Assembly: GCA_937891135.1 (NCBI GenBank)
Contig: CALAFB010000101.1
Coordinates: 1 to 11,765, forward strand
Origin: an uncultured Elusimicrobium sp.
Lineage (GTDB): Bacteria > Elusimicrobiota > Elusimicrobia > Elusimicrobiales > Elusimicrobiaceae
Length of the DNA: 11,765 bases
Direction of reading: 5' to 3'
Shown: one piece after another, positions 1-5,799 of the stretch
Layout: each line of letters starts with the position of its first letter
How positions within the stretch are numbered: position 1 is the first letter of the stretch
Notes under the pieces: model-generated
Told to the model about the DNA's origin: nothing
Seen by the model: only the letters and a program-made list of their open reading frames with translations
Database searches by the model: none
Made by a program: the position numbers and the translations under genes

Positions 1-2
1 TC

Positions 3-88
3 ATCCCGCAATGTTTTAATGCGGGATATAGGGGCGGCCCACACGCTATACCCCGTATTACAGACCTGCGGGGTGACGGAGCGTGTGG
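3..88 (+). repeat. Two tandem hairpins at the pilin 1 5' end
   Basis: The first hairpin has an 8-bp perfect stem (3-10 ATCCCGCA with 20-27 TGCGGGAT) and a loop containing TTTTA. The second has a 9-bp perfect stem (39-47 CCACACGCT with 80-88 AGCGTGTGG) and an inner 6-bp stem ACCCCG/CGGGGT. The second spans 50 bases. The same order and size recur before pilin 2 (4970-4992, then 4995-5043) and pilin 3 (8385-8407, then 8409-8458) with different stem sequences. Here no T-run follows, and the 3' arm runs straight into the pilin coding frame. Confidence 0.7.
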
Positions 89-566
89 CACGCGGGTTCA
101 CACTCATAGAATTATTAGTCGTAATACTCATCATCGGCATCTTGGCGGCGGTAGCGGTGCCGCAATACCAAAAAGCAGTAGAAAAATCAAAACAGTAGAG
201 GCTATTGAAATGCTGCGTTATCTTAAAGATAAACAAGACTTATATTATTTAGCGCATGGGCAATATGCTGGGCGTTGGGAAGATTTGTCCGTGTATGATT
301 TTTCCGGAAATATAGGGGTAAAAAAAATTATAGGAAACTTTAACTATTCGGTTCCTTCAGGTCTTGTACAAACTGGTATGTTTGAAGCATCCTTAAAGGA
401 AAATTCATATTACTGGTTAATGGCTTATCCAGGACAAAATGGGGGAATTTATTGTGTCCCTCGTTATGCAAATGCCAAGGGAGTTTCCTTATGTGAAAGA
501 TTTAGTAAAACGTATATCAGATGCCCGGAGTTTGTATCAAATTATTCTTGTTATCGCATTCAATAG
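19..566 (+). pseudogene. Type IV pilin-like protein, frameshifted (pilin 1)
   Basis: The first reading frame is open from the left edge and encodes a class III prepilin segment, RGFTLIELLVV followed by IIGILAAVAVPQYQKAVEKSK, with Phe at mature position 1 (codon 97-99) and Glu at position 5. It hits TAG at 196-198. The rest of the pilin (KTVEAIEMLRYLKDKQDLYY and onward to SCYRIQ, stop 564-566) continues in the next frame. One extra A in the run at 189-192 would restore a single gene. I see no Shine-Dalgarno sequence. Possible starts are ATG 19, GTG 73 or GTG 85, all inside two hairpins that resemble the untranslated leaders of pilins 2 and 3. The likeliest reading is a decayed pilin gene. A base-call error in the A-run, or phase variation, would give the same picture. 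The downstream part alone (ATG 210) lacks the export and assembly helix, so it is unlikely to be a gene by itself. It converges on recG with only 9 bases between stops and no clear terminator. Confidence 0.75.
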
Positions 567-575
567 TCATTTTAT

Positions 576-2669
576 TTAACTCAAATCAATAAGGTGCCAA
601 TTCTGCTGATATAGTTCTTGCAGTTTGCGTTTGAACAGCGCGTGCTCGGGTTTTAACAATCCCGGGTCCGCGCTTAATAGTTCGTCACGGTCTGTGATGG
701 CCTGGTATAAAATGACGCGGTCTTTAAAAATATCCCCGGCCTTAAATTCCAGTTCGCCCGACTGACGCGTGCCTAAAATTTCGCCGGGTCCGCGCAGCTG
801 CATATCGCGCTCGCCGATTTTAAATCCGTCCCGCGTGGCGCAAATAATGTCCACGCGTTCGCGTGCCACGCTGCCCGCGTGTTGCGGCACCAACACACAA
901 TAACTTGCGTGCTCGCCGCGGCCCACGCGCCCGCGTAACTGGTGCAAACTGGCCAGCCCAAACCGCTCGGCATTTTCAATCACCATCACCGTTGCATTTT
1001 TGACATCAATCCCTACTTCTATAACGGGCGTAGCCACTAAAATATCGGTTTTGTGCACGGCGAAATCAGCCATTACTTGTTCCTTTTCGTGCTGGTTCAT
1101 TTGTCCGTGCAACACCGCTAGCCTAAACTGCGGAAACACATTTTTAAGTTTCTCAAATTCTTCGGTAACGGCTTTGGCGGAAATTTTTTCGCTCTCCTCA
1201 ATGAGCGGAAACACAATATATGCCTGCCGCCCTTTTTCTACTTCGCTGCGTACGCGGTCATAGGCTAATTTAGACGTAGCACACTCCGTTAAAATCGGCT
1301 GCCGGCCGGGGGGCAGTTCGCTAAGCGTAGATACGTCCAAATCCCCGTAAAATGCCAGGGCCAGCGTGCGCGGAATTGGTGTAGCGGTCATAGTCAGTAA
1401 ATCCAGTTTGGCAGTTTTTTCCTTGAGTTTGCTGCGCTGTTTCACGCCGAAGCGGTGCTGCTCGTCAATGACGGCCAAACGCAAATTGTGAAACTGTACA
1501 TTATCTTGAATGACGGCGTGCGTACCCACCAAAATATGAATAGTTCCATCCGCAAGCCCTTTTAAAATCTTTTTTTTCTCAGCCGTTTTGGTACTGGAAG
1601 TTAAAACGGCTACATTTACCGGCAATTCTTTTAATATACGTTTAAACGTCAAAAAATGCTGTTCGGCTAAAATTTCTGTTGGGGCCATCAGTACGGCCTG
1701 GTAACCGTTTTCCACGGCTAGCAACATAGCACACAAGGCCACTACTGTCTTGCCGGAGCCGACGTCCCCTTGCAACAAGCGGTTCATGGGGCGCGCAGAC
1801 AGCAAGTCATTAAAAATTTCGTGAATGACTTTTTTTTGGCTGTTTGTAAACGTAAAACCCAACTGCTCGCGAAACGGCGTTAGTAAATTTTTTTTAATTT
1901 CGTAAGCATAATCTTTGGCTAACACTTTAGTTTGCGTGCGCTTAATGCCCCACGCGGTTGCTAAGAGTAAAAATTCCTCATACGCAAGCCGCGTGCGCGC
2001 GGCGTCCAACTCCGCTTGCGAATGGGGGAAATGAATGGCTTTTAAGGCTTGCGGCGCGCTTAACAGTTGGCGTTTTTTTAAGAGAAAGGGCGGCAAAATT
2101 TCGGGCTCGCCGGATAAACTTTCACTTTGTAACGCCTCATACATAAACTGCCTACATTGTTTATTGGTAAGCCCTTCCGTGAGCCCGTAAATAGGCGTAA
2201 TCCGCCCGGCGTGCAGTTGCGTCAGTACGTCGGCCGCTACATAGTATTCTTCTACGGTAATTTGGTTACTAAACATGGCCCCGCGGTCATTTTTACGGCC
2301 GATTACCCATACCTCATTATGTAAGTAAAAATCTTTTTTAAGTGAACCAAACGGGTCAAACCGCGCGCGGAACATGCGGCGTTTGAACCAGGTACATTCC
2401 AGCGTATGTCCTTTCTCATCTTCTAATATGGCCTTAAAAATGAGGATACTTTTGGCGGGAACCTGCTGCGTGCTGAGTACGCGTCCTTTAAATACAATGA
2501 GGGCGCCGGAATTATATTCATTGGGCGGTGTATTTAAGCGGCGGTCCTGATACGTGCGCGGATAATAATGCAGCAAATCTTGCACGGTTTGGATTTCCAG
2601 CCGTTCAAACAGTTTAGCCTTGGCGGGGCCGATGCCTTTTAGATATTGTATTTTCACCGGTGCAGACAT
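576..2669 (-). CDS. recG: ATP-dependent DNA helicase RecG
   Basis: RecG is a cytoplasmic branched-DNA translocase that regresses stalled replication forks and processes recombination intermediates. The 697-residue length is normal. The N-terminal wedge region begins with a VKIQYLKGIGPAKAK helix-hairpin-like motif (about residues 5-19). The helicase core shows Walker A GDVGSGKT (301-308), DEQH box (402-405), TATPIPRT (428-435) and motif VI QLRGRVGRG (577-585). It is followed by the RecG-specific tail ERDMQLRGPGEILGTRQSG (620-638). All key residues are present. The ATG at 2667-2669 lies only 6 bases after a -10 box and has no Shine-Dalgarno sequence, so the mRNA is probably leaderless. It is transcribed divergently from the exported protease at 2734 and converges on the broken pilin at its 3' end. 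Confidence 0.98.
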   Translation of the reverse strand: MSAPVKIQYLKGIGPAKAKLFERLEIQTVQDLLHYYPRTYQDRRLNTPPNEYNSGALIVFKGRVLSTQQVPAKSILIFKAILEDEKGHTLECTWFKRRMFRARFDPFGSLKKDFYLHNEVWVIGRKNDRGAMFSNQITVEEYYVAADVLTQLHAGRITPIYGLTEGLTNKQCRQFMYEALQSESLSGEPEILPPFLLKKRQLLSAPQALKAIHFPHSQAELDAARTRLAYEEFLLLATAWGIKRTQTKVLAKDYAYEIKKNLLTPFREQLGFTFTNSQKKVIHEIFNDLLSARPMNRLLQGDVGSGKTVVALCAMLLAVENGYQAVLMAPTEILAEQHFLTFKRILKELPVNVAVLTSSTKTAEKKKILKGLADGTIHILVGTHAVIQDNVQFHNLRLAVIDEQHRFGVKQRSKLKEKTAKLDLLTMTATPIPRTLALAFYGDLDVSTLSELPPGRQPILTECATSKLAYDRVRSEVEKGRQAYIVFPLIEESEKISAKAVTEEFEKLKNVFPQFRLAVLHGQMNQHEKEQVMADFAVHKTDILVATPVIEVGIDVKNATVMVIENAERFGLASLHQLRGRVGRGEHASYCVLVPQHAGSVARERVDIICATRDGFKIGERDMQLRGPGEILGTRQSGELEFKAGDIFKDRVILYQAITDRDELLSADPGLLKPEHALFKRKLQELYQQNWHLIDLS

Positions 2670-2675
2670 AGTAGT

Positions 2676-2704
2676 ATTGTAGCAATTTGGGCAAACCTTG
2701 AAAA
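2676..2704 (-). promoter_or_regulatory. recG promoter
   Basis: On the minus strand, TTTTCA (2699-2704) and TACAAT (2676-2681) are separated by exactly 17 bases. Only 6 bases separate the -10 box from the recG ATG, which puts the transcript start at or next to the start codon. The -35 hexamer overlaps that of the divergent plus-strand promoter. Confidence 0.65.
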
Positions 2705-2726
2705 ATTTCCGTCCGCCGCTTATACT
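2698..2726 (+). promoter_or_regulatory. Promoter of the secreted metalloprotease
   Basis: TTGAAA (2698-2703), a 17-base spacer and TATACT (2721-2726) form a near-consensus sigma-70-type promoter. Seven bases separate the -10 box from ATG 2734, so transcription should begin almost on the start codon. This excludes the alternative TTG start at 2698, which is the -35 box itself. Confidence 0.75.
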
Positions 2727-2733
2727 ATGTATT

Positions 2734-3555
2734 ATGCAAATACGCCCAATGTTATTTTTATTAGCCGGGTTGTTAGCGGGATCCGTAAGTGTGCAGGCTG
2801 CCCCGTGGGGGGCGTTTCCGTTTGACCCGCAGGAAACACTTGTCCAAAAAGATCGTCCGTATTATATACTTTCCCAACTTTCCGATGGGAAACCGCTGTA
2901 TATTTATATGGAATTTTCCGAACCTGAGCAGGATGAAATGTACCGTAGTTTGTATCAAAAAGAAATTGCCAAGAGTTATCAGCGCTGGTTTAAAAATGCA
3001 AGTTACTATATTAAACAAAACAAACGCAGCAAAGAATTTGTCCGTATGCTGGCGCGGTTAAATAAACCCGGTAAAATTATTTTTGTAACTAACGAGCAGG
3101 AGGCCGATTTATTAGTTAAAGTAATATCGTGGAACGAAGTACAGGAAAATTGTCACGGGCACGAAACCCTGCAGCAGGGAACGATGGCCTGTGTATTATT
3201 TGAAAAGGGAAAGTTGCCTATATTATATGCCCCTACATTAGCTGCTATAAAGGATTTTATGATTTCTACGGATTCTCGGGCAGCAGATATAAAAAATGTG
3301 GAACAGCGGATGTTTTTTGAATTTATTTTACCGCATGAAATTGGGCATACCTTGGGGTTGGATGATCAATATGATGAAGGGCGGAAATCACACCGTATGT
3401 ATCGCTCAACCCATATCAGAAAAGGCATGATGCGTGATGTAAAAGGTTTTACCTGTGATGATGCAGACGGACCAAATGAAACAATATATTGCATAAACCA
3501 ACAAGAAGAAACTTGCCAAAAGATATGCGGCTCTCACGGTTGCACGGTGCAATAA
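2734..3555 (+). CDS. Secreted zinc metalloprotease, HEXXHXXGXXD type, with pilin-like C-terminal tail
   Basis: A 273-residue exported protein. The signal peptide MQIRPMLFLLAGLLAGSVSVQA ends with a likely VQA|A cleavage. The active site is HEIGHTLGLDD (residues 201-211): His201 and His205 as zinc ligands, Glu202 as general base, and Asp211 where matrixins have the third His, as in snapalysin-type metzincins. A possible Met-turn, KGMMRD, lies about 20 residues further on. The rest resembles nothing I can name, so the substrate is unknown. The C-terminus (CQKICGSHGCTVQ) nearly equals that of pilin 2 (CQKICGSNGCTVQ), and the terminator region is also related, which suggests shared 3' ends. ATG 2734 is chosen because the signal peptide starts there and a strong promoter ends 7 bases upstream. 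There is no Shine-Dalgarno sequence. Metal-dependent peptidase activity is a confident inference; the exact family is not. Confidence 0.8.
   Translation: MQIRPMLFLLAGLLAGSVSVQAAPWGAFPFDPQETLVQKDRPYYILSQLSDGKPLYIYMEFSEPEQDEMYRSLYQKEIAKSYQRWFKNASYYIKQNKRSKEFVRMLARLNKPGKIIFVTNEQEADLLVKVISWNEVQENCHGHETLQQGTMACVLFEKGKLPILYAPTLAAIKDFMISTDSRAADIKNVEQRMFFEFILPHEIGHTLGLDDQYDEGRKSHRMYRSTHIRKGMMRDVKGFTCDDADGPNETIYCINQQEETCQKICGSHGCTVQ
3514..3555 (+). repeat. Shared 3'-end block, copy in the protease gene
   Basis: These 42 bases match 5587-5628 at 39 positions and encode CQKICGSHGCTVQ plus the TAA stop. Beyond the stop, both copies also share TTACAAATCCCCC before a GC-rich hairpin. Confidence 0.9.
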
Positions 3556-3571
3556 CAACAAACATTACAAA

Positions 3572-3597
3572 TCCCCCGCCAATTTACTAGCGGGGGA
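3572..3597 (+). terminator. Hairpin between convergent genes
   Basis: The stem TCCCCCGC (3572-3579) pairs with GCGGGGGA (3590-3597) around a 10-base loop. It is preceded by an A-rich stretch. The T-tract is weak on both strands, but the position between two convergent genes suggests a bidirectional terminator. Confidence 0.65.
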
Positions 3598-3620
3598 CTT
3601 ACGTTTACCCTACACTTCCG

Positions 3621-4715
3621 TTAAAACGTCAATTCGTGGAATGTTTCTTGCGGTACTTTATCCATATCCGTTACGGTATATTTTACTGTGTCAAAATTGA
3701 TTTTGGTTAAATCAATTTTGCGGATAGCGGAGTTATACATGGTGCGGTAATAGAACGTCGGATGCGTTACATCACTAACGGCTGTCCATTGGGTGGCACT
3801 GGGCATATCCGGGATTTGCTGCCCGGGTGCATATTCGGCCCCTACCGGGATATCAAAGTTGTTTAAAATATGGAATGCCTGGGTAACCGCTGCATATTTA
3901 TCCGCCGGAACGGGGGCTGTTTGTACGTAAAAGAACGCACGCACCAGCCGCGCAGGCGGGGTTAAATCGCCGGGTAGTCCCATTAAATTGGTGCCGCCGC
4001 CATAAGAGAATAAATGCACATCCCCCATGGTTTTATCGGGCGTTTCGCCGCCGGAGAGGTGGATGTAATTATTCAGGTTGGCCTGGTGCCACGGGAACCC
4101 CGGCGAGTTGGTAAACACGCGCAAGTTGTTGTCATACACGTGCCGTTGGCCGTTGTCGGTAATTTCCAGCACCACGCTTTTGCCGGACGCATCACTAATG
4201 CGCCAATGCCCGGTAGCATAATTACCATTCTTATCTTTTTGGCCGATGGGAAAAATTTCAATTTTTTCAAGCCCCTTTAAGGCCTCATCCACGGTCGCAA
4301 AGTTCGTAAGCATATAGCGTACCAGTTCCCCGTCGCTTACTGATTTTTTGCGGTGTTTGGGGTTGTACGGCGTTAAACTGCCGACGTTGGCAAAGTAGAA
4401 AATACCTACGTTGAGCCCTTTTTCGTTGACGCCCTCGGTTACAAACGGGGCTTCTACCGTGCTGGCCCCGACGGCACCGTATTTGTTATACCATACGTGG
4501 CCGTTTTGCCCGGCCGGGGTAAGCGCGGTGTTTTTTAGGCCGCGCGGCATAATGACGAGTTTGCTGTTTAAGTTACCGCCTTTCCATTCAATTGTGCGAG
4601 CAAGAAGTTTAGTACCGTCGGCGGCGTTAATGGCAATGCCTGTGCAGGCCGTGCCAGGGGTTGCTAAGGTGGCTACAAATAAAGCAGCCAACAAGCAGGA
4701 AAATATCTTTTTCAT
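3621..4715 (-). CDS. Secreted choloylglycine hydrolase / penicillin V acylase family amidase
   Basis: A 364-residue Ntn-hydrolase (peptidase family C59). The signal peptide MKKIFSCLLAALFVATLATPGTA ends directly before Cys24, so cleavage would expose the catalytic N-terminal Cys. Family residues at correct spacing are Arg40 (16 after Cys, BSH Arg18), Glu43 (in place of the usual Asp21), Asn203 in TNSPGFPWHQ (Asn175) and Arg256 in PGDLTPPARLVR (Arg228). The region NEKGLNVGIFYF puts Tyr107 near the position where bile-salt hydrolases have Asn82 and penicillin V acylases Tyr. The PGDLTPPAR.VR form is typical of Gram-negative members, which include both bile-salt hydrolases and penicillin or acyl-homoserine-lactone acylases, so the substrate is open. 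The start at 4715 is set by AGGAGG five bases upstream. The longer frame to 4802 would bury the signal peptide. The gene is apparently monocistronic. Confidence 0.9.
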   Translation of the reverse strand: MKKIFSCLLAALFVATLATPGTACTGIAINAADGTKLLARTIEWKGGNLNSKLVIMPRGLKNTALTPAGQNGHVWYNKYGAVGASTVEAPFVTEGVNEKGLNVGIFYFANVGSLTPYNPKHRKKSVSDGELVRYMLTNFATVDEALKGLEKIEIFPIGQKDKNGNYATGHWRISDASGKSVVLEITDNGQRHVYDNNLRVFTNSPGFPWHQANLNNYIHLSGGETPDKTMGDVHLFSYGGGTNLMGLPGDLTPPARLVRAFFYVQTAPVPADKYAAVTQAFHILNNFDIPVGAEYAPGQQIPDMPSATQWTAVSDVTHPTFYYRTMYNSAIRKIDLTKINFDTVKYTVTDMDKVPQETFHELTF

Positions 4716-4801
4716 CCCTTCCTCCTTATGTTTAAGATACCTCATTAAACTAAATTTATTATTTTTCTGCACGCAAAAAAATGGGTTAGAAAACGGGTTC
4801 A

Positions 4802-4830
4802 TTGCGAAACACAGTATTTTTTATTATACT
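4802..4830 (+). promoter_or_regulatory. Promoter of the pilin 2 leader
   Basis: TTGCGA (4802-4807), a 17-base spacer and TATACT (4825-4830). The predicted start near 4835-4838 coincides with the left end of the 47-base repeat that opens the leader. This supports the leader being transcribed as the 5' end of pilin 2 mRNA. Confidence 0.6.
4823..4828 (-). promoter_or_regulatory. Candidate -10 box for the amidase gene
   Basis: A perfect TATAAT on the minus strand, with a poor match at -35. It would give a 5' untranslated region of about 100 bases ending in AAGGAGGAAGGG before ATG 4715. It overlaps the -10 box of the divergent pilin 2 promoter, so the two could compete. Confidence 0.45.
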
Positions 4831-4834
4831 ATGG

Positions 4835-4881
4835 ATACAATTTTATCTGTTTTTGGAACTGTATGAAGAATACGGATTGCT
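4835..4881 (+). repeat. Leader-opening repeat, copy A
   Basis: These 47 bases match 11698-11744 at 41 positions without gaps. The repeat contains a hairpin, CTGTAT (4859-4864) with ATACGG (4870-4875). In the other copy the T-G wobble is replaced by C-G, and the other differences fall mostly in loops. A shortened, diverged relative sits at 8272-8300. All known copies lie before a pilin gene or at the window edge. Confidence 0.85.
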
Positions 4882-5097
4882 TAACTAAATAAGCACTAGT
4901 AAAGTCCAAAAGCGGCCTTATCAGGCACAAAATGGTTGGAATTGCAAACCCGCCGTCTTGTGCTTAATGTTTATCATTTTAAATATGATAAATTACGGCT
5001 GTTTTGTATTGGATATTTTACTAGATTCAGGCATTATAGCCGTTTTTCATACATTTTCCAAATAGAGGAATTGAAAAAAATTAAGAGAGGTAAATGT
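4835..5097 (+). ncRNA. Structured 5' leader of pilin 2 (candidate cis-regulatory RNA)
   Basis: The amidase-pilin gap (4716-5097) is mostly this leader. In order it holds: hairpin 4859-4864/4870-4875; hairpin 4878-4883/4890-4895 (TGCTTA/TAAGCA); a segment starting TCCAAA at 4905 with GCC...GGC; a 6-bp stem 4925-4930/4958-4963 (GCACAA/TTGTGC); a perfect 8-bp stem 4970-4977/4985-4992; and a terminator-like stem 4995-5002/5036-5043 followed by TTTTT. The Shine-Dalgarno sequence follows 41 bases later. Pilin 3 has the same order with mostly different stem sequences. I do not recognise a known riboswitch class; the c-di-GMP-I consensus is not visible. The pairing was found by eye, so exact helices may be adjusted. 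Confidence 0.55.
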
Positions 5098-5628
5098 ATG
5101 AACCAAATAAACACTCGGCGGAGTTATACGCAAAGTTGTTTTCCCAAAGGTTTTACTTTAATTGAACTTTTGGTTGTTGTACTAATTATTGGTATTTTGG
5201 CAGCCGTGGCGTTGCCGCAATACCAAAAAGCCGTGGAAAAAGCCCGCACGCGCGAGGCAGTATTGGTACTAAAAAGTATGCAACAGGCCTGGGAATTGTG
5301 CCGTTTACAACACGGAAAAGGCGCAGACGAATGTTTAAATAATGAGGACGGCTTATTTGCCCACCTGGATATAGAAGTTCCCGGCACGTTGGTAGAAGAT
5401 GGTTATTGTGAATATGCAAATGCCAACTGTTATCTGACGAAAGATTGGGCGTATGATTTTGACGGAGGAGCGTTCTTTGCTTACCGCGTAGCGGACCCGG
5501 AAGATTTCAGTAAAGCCCCCTATTGGTTATCAACAGGCGGTCCAAATGACATAATAGATTGCAACGACCATTCTCAAGCAGGTTCCTGTCAAAAAATATG
5601 CGGCTCTAACGGTTGCACGGTGCAATAA
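5098..5628 (+). CDS. Type IV pilin-like protein (pilin 2)
   Basis: A 176-residue class III prepilin. The leader MNQINTRRSYTQSCFPKG is followed by the mature N-terminus FTLIELLVVVLIIGILAAVA, with Gly18 at the cleavage site, Phe19 as mature residue 1 and Glu23 as Glu5. Such proteins are cut and N-methylated by a prepilin peptidase and anchor through this helix before assembly. The roughly 110-residue globular part is variable and rich in Cys and acidic residues. It ends CQKICGSNGCTVQ, probably a disulfide-closed C-terminal loop like the D-region of pilins, and this end is shared with the metalloprotease at 2734. ATG 5098 is chosen because GAGAGG lies 7 bases upstream and the leader length is reasonable. 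The longer open frame from 4936 runs through the leader RNA. Whether it is a major pilin, minor pilin or pseudopilin cannot be decided here; no assembly genes are in the window. Confidence 0.92.
   Translation: MNQINTRRSYTQSCFPKGFTLIELLVVVLIIGILAAVALPQYQKAVEKARTREAVLVLKSMQQAWELCRLQHGKGADECLNNEDGLFAHLDIEVPGTLVEDGYCEYANANCYLTKDWAYDFDGGAFFAYRVADPEDFSKAPYWLSTGGPNDIIDCNDHSQAGSCQKICGSNGCTVQ
5587..5628 (+). repeat. Shared 3'-end block, copy in pilin 2
   Basis: Partner of 3514-3555 (39 of 42 identical). The three differences are a silent Cys codon change (TGC/TGT), a silent Lys codon change (AAG/AAA) and a His/Asn replacement (CAC/AAC). Confidence 0.9.
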
Positions 5629-5633
5629 AAAAT

Positions 5634-5674
5634 GCTCCTTTACAAATCCCCCGGCTATGCCGGGGGGCAGGAGC
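5634..5674 (+). terminator. Terminator-like hairpin after pilin 2
   Basis: The inner stem CCCCCGGC (5648-5655) pairs with GCCGGGGG (5659-5666) around TAT. An outer stem GCTCCT (5634-5639) pairs with AGGAGC (5669-5674). Only a short T-run follows (TTTT at 5679-5682), so termination may be partial. Confidence 0.7.
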
Positions 5675-5760
5675 GAGGTTTTCCGTTGCCCTTGTAAAAT
5701 AAAGCACTTGGTCCATATCTATTACGTGTAGGAATTATCTGTGCGGCTCCTACTCAAATT

Positions 5761-5769
5761 TGCTAAAAT
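5761..5769 (+). promoter_or_regulatory. Extended -10 promoter of nusB-ligA
   Basis: TGCTAAAAT fits an extended -10 box (TG, one base, TAAAAT). The -35 match is poor, as expected for this class. The predicted start is about 25 bases before the nusB ATG. A 6-bp inverted repeat, GTAGGA/TCCTAC (5728-5733/5748-5753), lies just upstream. Confidence 0.5.
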
Positions 5770-5799
5770 GGAAATAACTTCTTTTGGACAGGGGACGCT

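Noticed and set aside
189..195. Programmed -1 frameshift joining the two halves of pilin 1
   Set aside because: Only four A residues are present, with no classical slippery heptamer and no clear stimulatory hairpin after it; a mutation or sequence error is simpler.
2698..2733. TTG start giving 12 extra residues on the metalloprotease
   Set aside because: The TTG is part of the -35 hexamer of a strong promoter whose transcript should start near 2734, and the signal peptide begins at the ATG.
4716..4802. Longer N-terminus for the amidase (ATG 4802)
   Set aside because: It would put 29 residues before a good signal peptide, and AGGAGG is placed correctly for ATG 4715.
4896..4969. c-di-GMP-I (GEMM) riboswitch before pilin 2, suggested by known links of that class with pili
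   Set aside because: I cannot find the conserved GEMM core or its tetraloop-receptor pattern in either leader.
4936..5097. Open frame extending pilin 2 upstream
   Set aside because: It runs through the hairpin leader; the in-frame ATG 5098 has GAGAGG 7 bases upstream.
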